A stretch of DNA of 64,000 nucleotides from Ureibacillus sp. FSL W7-1570 (GTDB taxonomy: Bacteria; Bacillota; Bacilli; Bacillales_A; Planococcaceae), in contig NZ_CP151979.1 of the NCBI RefSeq assembly GCF_038593265.1, positions 558,001 to 622,000 on the forward strand, read 5' to 3'. Below, piece by piece: positions 27,431-36,696 of this stretch. How positions within the stretch are numbered: position 1 is the first letter of the stretch; every line of letters starts with the position of its first letter. A model generated the notes under the pieces. That model was given only the letters and a program-made list of their open reading frames with translations, was not told the DNA's origin and did no database searches. A program made the translations under genes and the position numbers.

Positions 27431-28070
27431 GTGCGCCTGGCATGGGTGTAATCTATAGGGTGTAAGTCCCGAACTGTGAAGGCAGAAGTAACAGTTAGCT
27501 TAACGCAAGGGTGTCCGTGGTGACGCGGAATCTGAAGGAAGCGAGCGGCAAACTTCCGGTCTGAGGAACACGAACTTCATATAAGGCTAGGTATCATTGG
27601 ATGAGTTTGCTAAACAAAACAAAGTCCTTTCTGCCAAAGGTGGTACAGAGTAAATGAAGCAGATAGATGGAAGGAAAGATTACATTCTTACCCGGGGAGG
27701 TCTGGCGGATATGTGAAGTACGCTTCATAACCTACTTAGTGATAAGTAGCTGAACCGTCAGAAGTCAGCAGAGGTCATAGTATTAGTTGGTTTAGAACTA
27801 CTAAGAAGGACCGAACAATTAAGAGAGAATAGCCCTTGGCATTCAGTGAGTCATGATGAACACAGAAAACGTAGTACCTCACTTGAGGAAGGAAGCGGTG
27901 AATCCCGTGGGAGACCTCTTGGAGGGTGGAGTGACCACTGGCATAAAGAGAACAGCTATTCACGGAGGTTATAAAAACTTGCGTCAATTATCTTAATTGA
28001 ACCGCCGTATACGGAACCGTACGTACGGTGGTGTGAGAGGACGGGAGTTAATCGCTCCCTCCTACTCGAT
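27431..28070 (+). mobile_element. ORF-less group IIC intron
   Basis: A ~640-base group II intron on the plus strand. The 5' end GTGCGCCTGGCATGGGTG and the long conserved domain I-III text (for example GTAACAGTTAGC, GGTGTCCGTGG, AAGGCTAGGTATCATTGG) recall the Geobacillus GsI-IIC type. Domain V is at 28001-28032: ACCGCCGTATACG, GAAC tetraloop, CGTACGTACGGTGGT. Domain VI follows and the 3' end is CTACTCGAT at 28070. No reverse transcriptase/maturase frame exists; domain IV holds only about 200 bases. It sits directly after a terminator hairpin, the class C target. The RNA could still be spliced or moved by a maturase acting in trans. Confidence 0.93.
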
Positions 28071-28114
28071 TGGATAGAAGGGGTATCTATTCATAAGCTT
28101 AATAAATAAGCAAA

Positions 28115-28663
28115 TTAAACGTATTTTAATAAATTTGCGCTCAATAATCGTTGTCTTACAAGAATTCCTGCCCAAGCGGCGATGACACCTTTGATGATTT
28201 CCAATAGGATGAACGGTGCCGCACCGGCCATGAATGCCGCAAGAAATGACATGTCTGCGACCACTTTGAGCCAAAGGGTGCCAAAGGCCAGTGTCAGCAT
28301 CATTCCTGCCACATTGGCGATCAATCCATGAAGATAAGTATAACCGAATTTATTTAAATACCAGCCCATGAATAATGCGGTAGGAATAAAGCCGATAATA
28401 TAGCCGCCAGTTGGCCCGACAATAATGGAAAGTCCGCCAGACATTCCTGTAAATACCGGTAAACCGATCGCTCCAAGCAAACAATAAACAAGCACGCTTA
28501 AAGTGCCGTATTTTAAACCTAAAATAGTAACAATAAGTCCGATGGCGAGTGTTTGTCCGGTAATCGGAATGAGCGGAAGCGGGATTGTTATTTGAGCTAA
28601 AACGGAAATAATCGCTGCTCCAAATGCAATCAATACAAGTCCATATGTTTTTGAAGACGTCAC
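28115..28663 (-). CDS. bioY: Biotin ECF transporter substrate-binding protein BioY
   Basis: 182-residue membrane S-component for biotin uptake with about six hydrophobic helices. LPLIPITGQTLAIGL, YCLLGAIGLPVFTGMSGGLSIIVGPTGGYIIGF (spanning residues 60-92) is the BioY hallmark. GTG start preceded by GGGGG. No ATPase/T-component is adjacent, so it uses a shared ECF module. A BirA-type operator lies just upstream. Confidence 0.94.
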   Translation of the reverse strand: MTSSKTYGLVLIAFGAAIISVLAQITIPLPLIPITGQTLAIGLIVTILGLKYGTLSVLVYCLLGAIGLPVFTGMSGGLSIIVGPTGGYIIGFIPTALFMGWYLNKFGYTYLHGLIANVAGMMLTLAFGTLWLKVVADMSFLAAFMAGAAPFILLEIIKGVIAAWAGILVRQRLLSANLLKYV

Positions 28664-28678
28664 AATTCTTATCCCCCT

Positions 28679-28709
28679 TTGTTAACCTTTCTCTATATTT
28701 GGTTTACAA
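28679..28709 (-). promoter_or_regulatory. Putative BirA operator upstream of bioY
   Basis: TTGTTAACC (28679-28687) and GGTTTACAA (28701-28709) form an inverted repeat with a 13-base spacer, close to the bacterial BirA consensus TTGTAAACC-N14/15-GGTTTACAA. Its place 16 bases before the bioY start is right for biotin-dependent repression. Confidence 0.75.
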
Positions 28710-28856
28710 AAAGGATATCGAACATTTTTTTAAAAGTCAATATGATGTTGATAGTAAATTTGAATCATCATGGGTTTTTTACAGGGCGAATCGAAAAAGG
28801 TGGTTTTTTTCGGTTTATGATAAAATAATGTGTAAAGAAACCGGGGAGGAAAAGAG

Positions 28857-30092
28857 ATGGCAAGGGTCATTTTTCATGTCGACATGAACAGTTTCTATGC
28901 TTCTGTGGAACAGGCCTATCATCCCGAATTGAAAGGGAAGCCGATCGCGATTGCCGGAAATCCGAAAGAACGCCGCGGCATCATCGTCACAAGTTCCTAT
29001 GAAGCAAGGGCAAAAGGCGTTTATACGACGATGATTGTTCAAGAAGCATTGAAAAAATGTCCGGAATTGATCCTCCTTCCTCCCGATTTTCAAAAGTACC
29101 GTGAAGCCTCAAAAGCGATGTTTACCATTTTGAGAAGCTATACCAAACTGGTTGAACCGGTATCCATAGACGAAGGTTATATGGATGTGACCGAAGTGGC
29201 CAAAGAGCGCCATCCTTTGGAACTTGCAAAAGAAATACAGCTTAGAATCTACAATGAATTGGATTTGCCATGTTCCATCGGCATTGCCCCCAACAAATTT
29301 TTGGCAAAAACGGCCTCTGACATGAAAAAACCGATGGGCATCACTGTGCTCAGAAAGAGGGAAGTGCCGGAAAAACTGTGGCCACTCCCGGTGATAAAAA
29401 TGCATGGAGTCGGAGAGAGCACCGCTAAAAAACTGGAATCTTTAGGTATTTATACCATCGGCGATTTGGCCAATGCCCATGAAGGACTATTAAAAGAAGC
29501 CTTTGGAAAAATCGGGGTCCGGCTAAAAAGGAGAGCCAACGGAATTGATTCAAGGGAAGTGGATCCGGAATCCATTTACGAAACGAAAAGCGTCGGAAAT
29601 TCCACCACCCTTCCCTATGACATAACAGAAATGAAGGACATTGAAAGCACGTTTTTAAAACTATCCGGAAAAGTGGCGGAAAGGCTGGAGGCTAAAAATT
29701 TATGCGGTTCCACCATCACGATCCAAATCCGGGATTGCCATTGGAATAACCATACGAAAAGCAAAACGGTGCAAAATCCGATTTATTTGAAAAAGGATCT
29801 TTATCATGAGGCCATGGAATTATTTTCTAAGGCATGGGATGGTACGCCGATCCGGCTTTTGGGTGTCACCGTTTCCAATGTGATGGATAAAAAACATCTG
29901 GCCGAACAACTTACGATTTTCAACTATGAGCAATTTGCAAAAGAAGAACCGATTTATGAAATCATTTATGAAATGGAAAAGAAGTTTGGTAAAGGAATCA
30001 TTCAAAAAGGAATCGATGTAAAGAAAAAGAGCTATGCATCAAAAACAAGTTTTAGTAAAGACTTCCTGGAAGATTTAAAAGAAGAATTGTAA
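28857..30092 (+). CDS. dinB: DNA polymerase IV (Y-family)
   Basis: Translesion polymerase. IFHVDMNSFYASVEQA carries the first metal ligands and EPVSIDEGYMDVT the catalytic Asp-Glu pair; CSIGIAPNKFLAKTASDMKKP and the HhH segment MHGVGESTAKKLESLG follow, then the little-finger domain. 411 residues, typical. No C-terminal QL(S/D)LF-type clamp-binding motif is obvious at the very end. ATG with GAGGAAAAGAG upstream; 15 bases before rnz, the same neighbourhood as B. subtilis yqjH. Confidence 0.94.
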   Translation: MARVIFHVDMNSFYASVEQAYHPELKGKPIAIAGNPKERRGIIVTSSYEARAKGVYTTMIVQEALKKCPELILLPPDFQKYREASKAMFTILRSYTKLVEPVSIDEGYMDVTEVAKERHPLELAKEIQLRIYNELDLPCSIGIAPNKFLAKTASDMKKPMGITVLRKREVPEKLWPLPVIKMHGVGESTAKKLESLGIYTIGDLANAHEGLLKEAFGKIGVRLKRRANGIDSREVDPESIYETKSVGNSTTLPYDITEMKDIESTFLKLSGKVAERLEAKNLCGSTITIQIRDCHWNNHTKSKTVQNPIYLKKDLYHEAMELFSKAWDGTPIRLLGVTVSNVMDKKHLAEQLTIFNYEQFAKEEPIYEIIYEMEKKFGKGIIQKGIDVKKKSYASKTSFSKDFLEDLKEEL

Positions 30093-30107
30093 GAATGGAG
30101 ATTCAAC

Positions 30108-31058
30108 ATGGAACTGGAATTTTTAGGCACAGGAGCAGGAATGCCTTCAAAAGAACGAAATACAAGTTCCCTTGCAATGAAATTGTATGAGGAAAGGGGA
30201 ACGATTTGGCTATTTGACTGTGGGGAGGCGGCCCAGCATCAAATTTTGCATACCGCCATCAAACCGAGAAAAATAGAAAAAGTGTTTATCACCCATTTAC
30301 ATGGTGACCATATTTTCGGCCTCCCTGGACTGCTCAGCTCCCGTTCTTTTTTGGGCGGAGAGGAGCAAACGCCACTGACCCTTTACGGTCCTTCCGGATT
30401 AAAGGAATGGGTTCAATTCACATTGGAACTGACAAAAACCCATTTAAACTATCCGATCCAATATGTAGATGTAAAAGAAGGGGTCATCTTTGAAGACGAT
30501 CAATTCATTGTCACCGCAAAAGAGCTGGAACATGTGATTCCTTGCTACGGTTACCGGATTGAACAAAAGCCCCTTCCCGGCGAATTGTATATCGAAAAGG
30601 CAATGAAACTGGGGGTTCCAAAAGGGCCATTACTGGGAAAACTGAAAAATGGGGAAGATGTGGAGCTTGATGATGGAACGATAGTTTATAGCAAAGAGGT
30701 GACGGGCCCCCCAAAAAAAGGATTTGTCATAACCGTATTGGGAGATACCCGATATTGCAAGCAATCCATTGAATTGAGCCAAAATGCCGATATTGTCATT
30801 CATGAAGCAACATTCGACCATGCAACATCCCATCTTGCAAAAGATTACGGACACTCAACGAATGTGGAAGCCGCAAAGGTGGCAAAAGAAGCCAATGCCA
30901 AACATTTGATCCTCAACCATATCAGTGCACGGTTTTTGCCCCATGAAACCGGCAAGCTGATCAAAGAAGCAAAAACTATTTTCCCCAACATTTTTGTGGC
31001 CAATGATTTTTCTGCGTTCCAGTGGAAAAATGGAAAGTTGAATGAACTTCATCCATAA
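30108..31058 (+). CDS. rnz: Ribonuclease Z (tRNA 3' endonuclease)
   Basis: Metallo-beta-lactamase RNase that trims tRNA 3' trailers. N-terminal ELEFLGTGAGMPSKERNTSS, metal motif THLHGDHIFGLPGLL, a flexible-arm region around 155-185 (GPLLGKLKNGEDV), ITVLGDTRY and LILNHISAR are RNase Z type. 316 residues is the usual short bacterial form. Separated from dinB by 15 bases. Confidence 0.95.
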   Translation: MELEFLGTGAGMPSKERNTSSLAMKLYEERGTIWLFDCGEAAQHQILHTAIKPRKIEKVFITHLHGDHIFGLPGLLSSRSFLGGEEQTPLTLYGPSGLKEWVQFTLELTKTHLNYPIQYVDVKEGVIFEDDQFIVTAKELEHVIPCYGYRIEQKPLPGELYIEKAMKLGVPKGPLLGKLKNGEDVELDDGTIVYSKEVTGPPKKGFVITVLGDTRYCKQSIELSQNADIVIHEATFDHATSHLAKDYGHSTNVEAAKVAKEANAKHLILNHISARFLPHETGKLIKEAKTIFPNIFVANDFSAFQWKNGKLNELHP

Positions 31059-31150
31059 ATAGCCTATTATATAGGAAAGGATACAGAAAACAGAAAATAA
31101 TGGAATATCCGATTGATTTTATTGTATGATAGGGGTGGGGAGGGGAAAAT

Positions 31151-31381
31151 ATGAATCAACCGAAATTGAATCCTGGATTATTGCGATTATTTGTCGTGTT
31201 TCCCAATATAATGGCCTGGTGTTTAATGATTGGGATTATATTTTTTGTCGTAACAAATTATGCAGAATTAAAAGCGGCCGATGCTTTGACATTTTGGATT
31301 GTTCTATTGGTCATTTTCATACCGCTTACCCTGTATACGACCATTTCCATCATCAAAAGGATCAGAAACGGTACATTATAA
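31151..31381 (+). CDS. Small two-helix membrane protein, unknown
   Basis: 76 residues with membrane segments at about 17-36 and 46-66 and a basic C-terminal tail (KRIRNG). Strong GGGGAGGGG ribosome site and its own terminator make it a real gene. I do not recognise the family; position next to rnz recalls the small B. subtilis gene yqzJ but I could not compare sequences. Confidence 0.7.
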   Translation: MNQPKLNPGLLRLFVVFPNIMAWCLMIGIIFFVVTNYAELKAADALTFWIVLLVIFIPLTLYTTISIIKRIRNGTL

Positions 31382-31389
31382 AAAGTTCG

Positions 31390-31429
31390 GCTATCCAGAA
31401 AGCGGAGGACTTTCCGGATAGCTTTTTTT
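31390..31429 (+). terminator. Intrinsic terminator
   Basis: GCTATCCAGAAAG / CTTTCCGGATAGC hairpin (31390-31402, 31410-31422) with seven T. Confidence 0.92.
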
Positions 31430-31753
31430 CTGGTCAAATTTTTGATTATAAACCGGGTAAGGTTGCCATTAGATATATAAACGGCTACAAAATCCTCAAC
31501 AAATAGTCAAAAACGCGCCTTTCGACAGCAAAAAATAGCAAAAAATTACATTTCCTAGGAAATAATTGAAATAATGATAATTTCAAATTTTCCGATAAAT
31601 GAAAAATGCTCCTTATCCGGAGCTTTTCCATCAGGGTGTTTGATGCAATTGATTTTGACTTTCTTCTGTGGAATAGGAAATAAAGGCGGGAAATTGATAC
31701 AATTTCCAATGCATGAAAGTTTCCTTCATTTCGACAATTGCATCGGGAAGGAT
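31430..31753. other. Convergent intergenic region with proC terminator
   Basis: No gene is supported here. On the minus strand a hairpin GCTCC/GGAGC (31608-31612, 31619-31623) followed by ATTTTT (complement of 31602-31607) is a likely terminator about 130 bases beyond the proC stop. The remainder is AT-rich and featureless. Confidence 0.5.
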
Positions 31754-32560
31754 TTACTCACCTTTTGCAAGTTCACGGGATCTTGCTTCCGCACTTTTAA
31801 TACAAGCAAAAATGGCTTCGGTGAACCGGTAGTTTTCCAATGCTCTGATGCCCGCTTCCGTAGTTCCCCCAGGGCTTGTGACTTTTTTGCGGAGCACTTC
31901 CGGTTCTTCTTTGATTTGTTGGAGCATCATGGCGGAACCTGCAATGGTTTGAACCATCAATTTTCTTACGGTTTCTTTGGATAAACCAAATTCCGTCCCG
32001 ATTTTTTCCCATGCTTCCAGCAAATAATAGAGATAAGCTGGCCCGCTTCCGGAAAGGGCGGTGATGGCATGGAGTTTATCTTCTTCCACTTCGATGACAA
32101 TGCCGATCGCTTCCAACAATTGCAAGTAAATCTTTTTCTGGCTTTCTGTCACCTGTTCATTAAATGAAATGCCGCTTGCTGCCATGCCGATTGCAGCGGA
32201 AGTGTTTGGCATGACTCTGGCGATTGGACGGGCGCCCAAAGCCTTCTCGATCGTTTCAATGCTTATTCCGGCCAAAACGGAGAGGATGGCCGTTTTTTCG
32301 GAAAGATAAGGCGCGATTGCTCTAAAAGCGTCTTTCGCATCCTTTGGTTTCATGGCCAAAATCACCAAATCGGCATCTCTCAGCTCTTCCAAGTTTTCAA
32401 GTATATGAACTCCAAACCGTTCGTTCAATTCTTTCAATCTTTGAACATTGGAACGATTTTTCACATAAATATGGTCTGCAGGTACAACTTCATTTTTGAT
32501 CCATCCATGAATCAATGCTTCAGCAATGGATCCTGCTCCTAAAAATACAAGTTTTTGCAA
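31754..32560 (-). CDS. proC: Pyrroline-5-carboxylate reductase
   Basis: Last step of proline synthesis, NAD(P)H reduction of pyrroline-5-carboxylate. VFLGAGSIAEALIHGWI is the dinucleotide motif (Ser replacing Met of the usual GxGxMA), VILAMKPKD, RVMPNTSAAIG, ALSGSGPAYLYYLLEA and VTSPGGTTEAGI are P5CR signatures. 268 residues. Preceded by a proline T-box leader, so it is induced when tRNA-Pro is uncharged; equivalent to B. subtilis proI. Confidence 0.95.
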   Translation of the reverse strand: MQKLVFLGAGSIAEALIHGWIKNEVVPADHIYVKNRSNVQRLKELNERFGVHILENLEELRDADLVILAMKPKDAKDAFRAIAPYLSEKTAILSVLAGISIETIEKALGARPIARVMPNTSAAIGMAASGISFNEQVTESQKKIYLQLLEAIGIVIEVEEDKLHAITALSGSGPAYLYYLLEAWEKIGTEFGLSKETVRKLMVQTIAGSAMMLQQIKEEPEVLRKKVTSPGGTTEAGIRALENYRFTEAIFACIKSAEARSRELAKGE

Positions 32561-32596
32561 AACTTTTCCCTCCTGTCAATTCGATCTTTTATCAAT

Positions 32597-32846
32597 AAAA
32601 AATGCGTTTTCATCCTTTAAAGAAAGGACGAAAACGCATGTTTCCGCGGTACCACCTTTGTTTGCTTATAAAAGCACACCTCAGGCCCTTATTATCGCTA
32701 AGGGAAACGGTCATGTTTGCATGACTGCTCAGAAGTAGGTTCAATGAATTGAGAGGACTGTGCTGCTCCCACCAAATGCAGCACTCTCTGGAGTCGTCAA
32801 TCCATTTACTTGGCTTCGTCATCGCGAACCGTTATGTTCAATTATT
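32597..32846 (-). promoter_or_regulatory. T-box riboswitch leader (proline) of proC
   Basis: Reading the minus strand: Stem I with AGAGAG and a GCTGC...GCAGC distal hairpin, a specifier loop TGAACCTAC with codon CCT (Pro) at 32737-32739, the T-box AAGGTGGTACCGCGG at about 32643-32658, then a terminator AATGCGTTTTCGTCC...GGATGAAAACGCATT with T-run (32597-32640). Uncharged tRNA-Pro should stabilise the antiterminator and turn on proC. Confidence 0.95.
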
Positions 32847-32852
32847 ACAGAA

Positions 32853-32881
32853 ATTATATTCATTTCATAAAAATCTGTCAA
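32853..32881 (-). promoter_or_regulatory. SigA-type promoter of proC
   Basis: On the minus strand TTGACA (32876-32881) and TATAAT (32853-32858) are separated by exactly 17 bases, a consensus vegetative promoter. Transcription would start near 32846, at the 5' end of the T-box leader. Confidence 0.9.
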
Positions 32882-32970
32882 CTCAGTGACGTGACGAATT
32901 GGAAAAAAAGCAGTAAAATGAAATGAATGAAGATTCATTTGGTAGATATAGAGAACAAGGGGGAACAAGT

Positions 32971-33912
32971 ATGGAAATTGTGAAAATTGTGATGCCTACT
33001 CCCTATGATGTAGGAGATGTGAATGCATTCTTAATAAAAGGGGACGCATTATCCATTGTTGATGTTGGACCGAAGACAAAAGAAGCATACGAGGCCCTTG
33101 AGTTTGGAATAAAACGAGCAGGGTACCGTTTCAATGATATCGAGCAAGTCATCTTGACCCATCATCATCCGGATCATGCCGGTTGGGTGGATGCATTCCC
33201 GAATGCTGAAATACTGGGCCATGAATACATCGATCATTGGATGAAAAAAACGGAAGAGTTTTTAAACTACCGTGAAGAATTTTATAAAATGTATTTAATA
33301 AAACAGGCTGTTCCAGAAGGGTATATTCAAAAAATTCTCCGTATCCGCAGAGATATGGAATTATACGGAAGTACCCCGTTGACAAAATACATCAAGGACG
33401 GAGACGAAGTACCGGGGCATCCCGGGTTAATGGTTTATTATACACCCGGCCATGCCCAAAGCCATTTCATTTTCCATCATCAACGTACGAAGGAAGTGAT
33501 CGGAGGGGATATTTTGTTGGAAAAAATCGCTTCCAATCCCCTTATTGAACCGCCTGTGGATTTATCGTTCGATCGGCCAAAAAGCCTTGTCCAATATCAG
33601 GAATCTTTGCAATTTTTGACCACATTGGAGATTTCAAAGCTTTATACAGGTCATGGAAATGAAATTGTGAATGTAAAAGAGCTGGTGGACATGAGATTGG
33701 AAAAAGATTCGCAAAGAACAAACCAAGTATATGAAATCTTGTCTGAACCAAAAACCGTTTATGAAGTAACGAAAGAATTGTATCCGGCCGTTTATGAAAG
33801 CCAATTGGGGTTAACATTATCCAAAACGCAAGGGTACCTGGATGTTTTGGTTAAAGAGGAAAGAATACGTTTCGAACTCGTAGGCGGTCATGAAATTTAT
33901 TCGAGAATTTAA
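32971..33912 (+). CDS. MBL-fold metallo-hydrolase, YqjP-like
   Basis: About 313 residues. Metal motif QVILTHHHPDHAGW, further ligands in YYTPGHAQSHFIF, GGDILL and YTGHGNEI match the glyoxalase-II-like branch. A C-terminal helical domain (about 245-313) with a winged-helix look, common in YqjP/LACTB2-like proteins, follows. Substrate unknown. ATG 32971 follows GGGGGAAC; the in-frame ATG at 32923 has no ribosome site. Next to proC as in B. subtilis. Confidence 0.82.
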   Translation: MEIVKIVMPTPYDVGDVNAFLIKGDALSIVDVGPKTKEAYEALEFGIKRAGYRFNDIEQVILTHHHPDHAGWVDAFPNAEILGHEYIDHWMKKTEEFLNYREEFYKMYLIKQAVPEGYIQKILRIRRDMELYGSTPLTKYIKDGDEVPGHPGLMVYYTPGHAQSHFIFHHQRTKEVIGGDILLEKIASNPLIEPPVDLSFDRPKSLVQYQESLQFLTTLEISKLYTGHGNEIVNVKELVDMRLEKDSQRTNQVYEILSEPKTVYEVTKELYPAVYESQLGLTLSKTQGYLDVLVKEERIRFELVGGHEIYSRI

Positions 33913-33926
33913 TGGTTTGATAACAA

Positions 33927-33968
33927 AAAATCCCACAATAGAAGGTTTCGCCTTTATTGTGGGATTTT
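33927..33968. terminator. Bidirectional terminator
   Basis: AAATCCCACAATA / TATTGTGGGATTT hairpin with T-runs on both sides (six on the minus side), serving the yqjP-like gene and convergent hmp. Confidence 0.88.
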
Positions 33969-34016
33969 GCATGAATCGGTTATGTTCTTAGGGAGGTCAG
34001 TGTACGAGTGAATCGA

Positions 34017-35174
34017 TTATGCTTTAAAGGATAGACCAGGTCCGAAGAATTCAAAGTGGATTCGTTCATCCGGCACACCAAGTTCCCTGATTGTCGGAAT
34101 AAGCGCTTCCATAAATGCTTCTGGTCCGCAAATATAAACTTCCGTGTTTTCTTGGATGAATTTTGACAGGTCTTCTTTTGTAAGATGGCCTTCCGTATCG
34201 GAATATTTCACAAGATAAGTGCCGTTTAATTCATTGATTTTCTTTTGGATTTGTTCCTGGAATACGGCCAATTTTTCGTTGCGTACAGATTGAATAAACG
34301 CGGCTTCACGTCCCGGTTCCATTGAATCAAGCATTGCATAAAGAGGAGTTACACCGATTCCCCCTCCAATAAACAATACAGGGATGCTGTTTTGTTGCAA
34401 TGTGAATAGACCGGCCGGAGCACTAACTTCAACAGTGCTGCCTTCTTCCACAAAATCATGCAAATAATTGGATACGACACCTTTTGGATTATTTTCCGCT
34501 TCACGTTTTACAGAAATACGGTAAACATTTCCGTTAGGCGCATGTGATATAGTGTAATGACGCAAAGCGGTATATTCTTCACCAGGAGCTTTCACTTTCA
34601 CAGTGATGTATTGGCCCGGTTGATAAGGTGGAAGCGCTTTCCCGTCTTCCGGCGCTAAGTAAAATGATGTTACAAGATCGTTTTCCTGTTCTTTTTTAAC
34701 GACTTTAAACGGCTTAAATAACCGCCAGCCCCCGTTAGCTTCCGCTTGTTGATAAAGTTCTTCCTCCACTTGGATAAAGACGTCGGCAATTACTCCGTAA
34801 GCATCCGCCCAAGCTTCGATGATTTCATCCGTTGCCGCATCTCCCAATACTTCTTTGATTGCCGCAAGCAAGTTTTCTCCAACGATCGGATAATGTTCAG
34901 GCAAAATGCCAAGGGCTCTATGTTTATGGGCGATTAAATGCACCACCGGCAAGATGGATTCCAAATGGTCGATGTTTGCAGCAGCGGCATAAACAGAGGC
35001 GGCCAATGCCTGTGGTTGTCTGCCTTCCCGTTGATTTGTCTGGTTGAATATGTTTTTTAGTTCGGGATGATTTGTAAACATTCTTTTATAGAAATGTTTT
35101 GTGATATCCACCCCGTGTTTTTCCAATACAGGAACTGTTGATTTAACGATGTCGATTGTTTTTTGTGATAACAT
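34017..35174 (-). CDS. hmp: Flavohemoglobin, nitric oxide dioxygenase
   Basis: Detoxifies NO to nitrate. N-terminal globin (about 1-138) with proximal His in [11 protein letters not shown] and distal-side Tyr/Gln region [11 protein letters not shown] domain with [12 protein letters not shown] (RxYS-type) and [12 protein letters not shown] domain with [15 protein letters not shown] and [13 protein letters not shown]. About 385 residues, normal. ATG 35174 fits AAAGGA at nine bases; an in-frame GTG nine bases upstream is too close. Divergent from the NO-sensing regulator nsrR. Confidence 0.96.
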   Translation of the reverse strand: MLSQKTIDIVKSTVPVLEKHGVDITKHFYKRMFTNHPELKNIFNQTNQREGRQPQALAASVYAAAANIDHLESILPVVHLIAHKHRALGILPEHYPIVGENLLAAIKEVLGDAATDEIIEAWADAYGVIADVFIQVEEELYQQAEANGGWRLFKPFKVVKKEQENDLVTSFYLAPEDGKALPPYQPGQYITVKVKAPGEEYTALRHYTISHAPNGNVYRISVKREAENNPKGVVSNYLHDFVEEGSTVEVSAPAGLFTLQQNSIPVLFIGGGIGVTPLYAMLDSMEPGREAAFIQSVRNEKLAVFQEQIQKKINELNGTYLVKYSDTEGHLTKEDLSKFIQENTEVYICGPEAFMEALIPTIRELGVPDERIHFEFFGPGLSFKA

Positions 35175-35212
35175 TTCTGTCACGTCCTTTCAAAAACACT
35201 ATAAACATTGTG

Positions 35213-35241
35213 GATATATAAAGCAATATTTTATATACATC
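35213..35241. promoter_or_regulatory. Candidate NsrR operator between hmp and nsrR
   Basis: GATATATAAA-N6-TTTTATATACATC is an imperfect AT-rich dyad 39 bases upstream of the hmp start. Its shape fits NsrR sites (AT-rich 8-1-8-like palindromes), but match quality cannot be scored here. A TATAAT at about 35332-35337 may be the nsrR -10. Confidence 0.4.
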
Positions 35242-35376
35242 TTTAACATTTTTGCCACAATTGATGCATAAAAAATACTACTTTTTAAATTGAATATTTT
35301 GTGTAATCATCTACTTGAATATTGAAAAATGATATAATAAATACAGATTAAAAAGGATAAAGCGTGGTGGAGGACT

Positions 35377-35823
35377 TTGCGATTAACTTTATATACGGAT
35401 TATTCCTTAAGGGTTTTAATATATTTAGGTCTCAAAGGAGACAATCAGTTATCAACCATCCAGGAAATTGCCGATCGATATCATATATCGAAAAATCATT
35501 TAATGAAAGTGACCTATGATTTGGCTCAAATCGGTTTAATCGAAACGGTCCGTGGCCGTGGCGGAGGAATACGCCTGAAAGTGGAGCCGAAAGATATCAA
35601 TATTGGAAAATTGGTAAGGCATACGGAAGAAGATTTTCATATCGTCGAGTGTTTTGATCGAAATAATAATCATTGTAAAATATCTCCCTCATGTCAATTG
35701 AGACATGTATTGTATGAAGCCTTGCAAGCGTTCCTGCAAGTTTTGGACCAATACACGCTGGCAGATTTTCTCCACTCGAAAGAAGATATGGCGGAACTGC
35801 TTCAAATGAAAATTGAGTATTAG
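35377..35823 (+). CDS. nsrR: Rrf2-family NO-sensing repressor NsrR
   Basis: 148 residues. N-terminal winged helix (LYTDYSLRVLIYLGLKG, ISKNHLMKVTYDLAQIGLIETVRGRGGGIRL) and three Fe-S ligands in VECFDRNNNHCKISPSC, spacing Cx7Cx5C. This is the NsrR pattern, with the cluster reacting with NO. TTG start with GGTGGAGG. Divergent from hmp, its classical target. Confidence 0.93.
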   Translation: MRLTLYTDYSLRVLIYLGLKGDNQLSTIQEIADRYHISKNHLMKVTYDLAQIGLIETVRGRGGGIRLKVEPKDINIGKLVRHTEEDFHIVECFDRNNNHCKISPSCQLRHVLYEALQAFLQVLDQYTLADFLHSKEDMAELLQMKIEY

Positions 35824-35893
35824 GGATGTTCCATTCTACGGATATCCCTTTTTGTTTTGCATAATCATTGGATGGGGAAGGATAATAAATAGA

Positions 35894-36643
35894 ATGAACC
35901 GGAAGAGAATTTTTATTACTGGAGCTACAAGCGGAATCGGAAAAATTATCGCGGAATTGAGTTTAAAAAGAGGATATGAAGTTTTTGCAACGGGTAGGAA
36001 TGAGGAAGCGCTGCTTTCTCTTTCAAAACTCGGGGCAAAAGTGATGCAAGGGGATTTATGCCAAAAAGCGGATATACATCGATTATGCAATGAACTTCCT
36101 GAAATTGATGTGGCGATCATCAACGCGGGTGTTGGTGCGTTTGATAATGCCTTTGACCTCTCGGAAGAGGAAATCGATCGGATGATCGACGTGAATATTC
36201 GAGCGCCGATTTATATGGCAAAATATTTGGCTCCCAACATGATTCAAAAACGTTCAGGCCATTTTATTTTCATCGGTTCCCAAGCGGGTAAGGTGGCAAC
36301 AAAAAAGGCCAGTGTCTATGCCGCGTCGAAACATGCCATCACCGGATTTGTCAACGGTTTGAGATTGGAGCTGGCCCCATACAATATTAAAGTGTCAGCC
36401 GTATATCCCGGACCGATTGATACGCCTTTTTTGGATAAAGCGGATTCGACTTCCTCATACAGAAATTCTGTGAAAGGCGTTCTGCTTCAGCCTGAAAAAG
36501 TCGCAATGGAAGTCATCCGCCTGATCGATCATCCAAAAAGGGAGATCAATTTGCCGCGCATCATGGGTGCCACGAGCAAGATTTATGCAGCAGCTCCCGC
36601 TTTGGTTGAGAAATTGGGGAAAAGGTTTTTTACTAAAAAATAA
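35894..36643 (+). CDS. Short-chain dehydrogenase/reductase, YqjQ-like
   Basis: About 249 residues. Cofactor motif FITGATSGIGKIIAEL, NAG motif AIINAGVGAF, catalytic Ser in FIGSQAGKVA and YxxxK in SVYAASKHAITG; PGPIDTPF follows. Substrate unknown; membership of the classical SDR branch is clear. ATG 35894 is chosen because residues before it do not belong to the fold; its ribosome site GGGGAAGG is a little far. Sits near nsrR but probably reads from its own promoter. Confidence 0.85.
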   Translation: MNRKRIFITGATSGIGKIIAELSLKRGYEVFATGRNEEALLSLSKLGAKVMQGDLCQKADIHRLCNELPEIDVAIINAGVGAFDNAFDLSEEEIDRMIDVNIRAPIYMAKYLAPNMIQKRSGHFIFIGSQAGKVATKKASVYAASKHAITGFVNGLRLELAPYNIKVSAVYPGPIDTPFLDKADSTSSYRNSVKGVLLQPEKVAMEVIRLIDHPKREINLPRIMGATSKIYAAAPALVEKLGKRFFTKK

Positions 36644-36696
36644 TGCAAAAATGGAATCAACAATGAATGCGCAATTTTTATAAAAAATCTTTCAAT

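Noticed and set aside
27775-27987. Minus-strand 70-codon frame inside the intron
   Set aside because: Antisense to structured intron RNA, low-complexity, no family resemblance.
27853-27996. 47-codon frame in domain IV of the group II intron (MMNTENVVPHLRKEAV...)
   Set aside because: It lies in the part of group IIC introns that usually precedes the maturase frame, has no reverse transcriptase motif and no ribosome site; I treat it as intron RNA.
31574-31984. 136-codon plus-strand frame opposite the 3' end of proC
   Set aside because: Cys/Phe-rich antisense translation of proC; no ribosome site.
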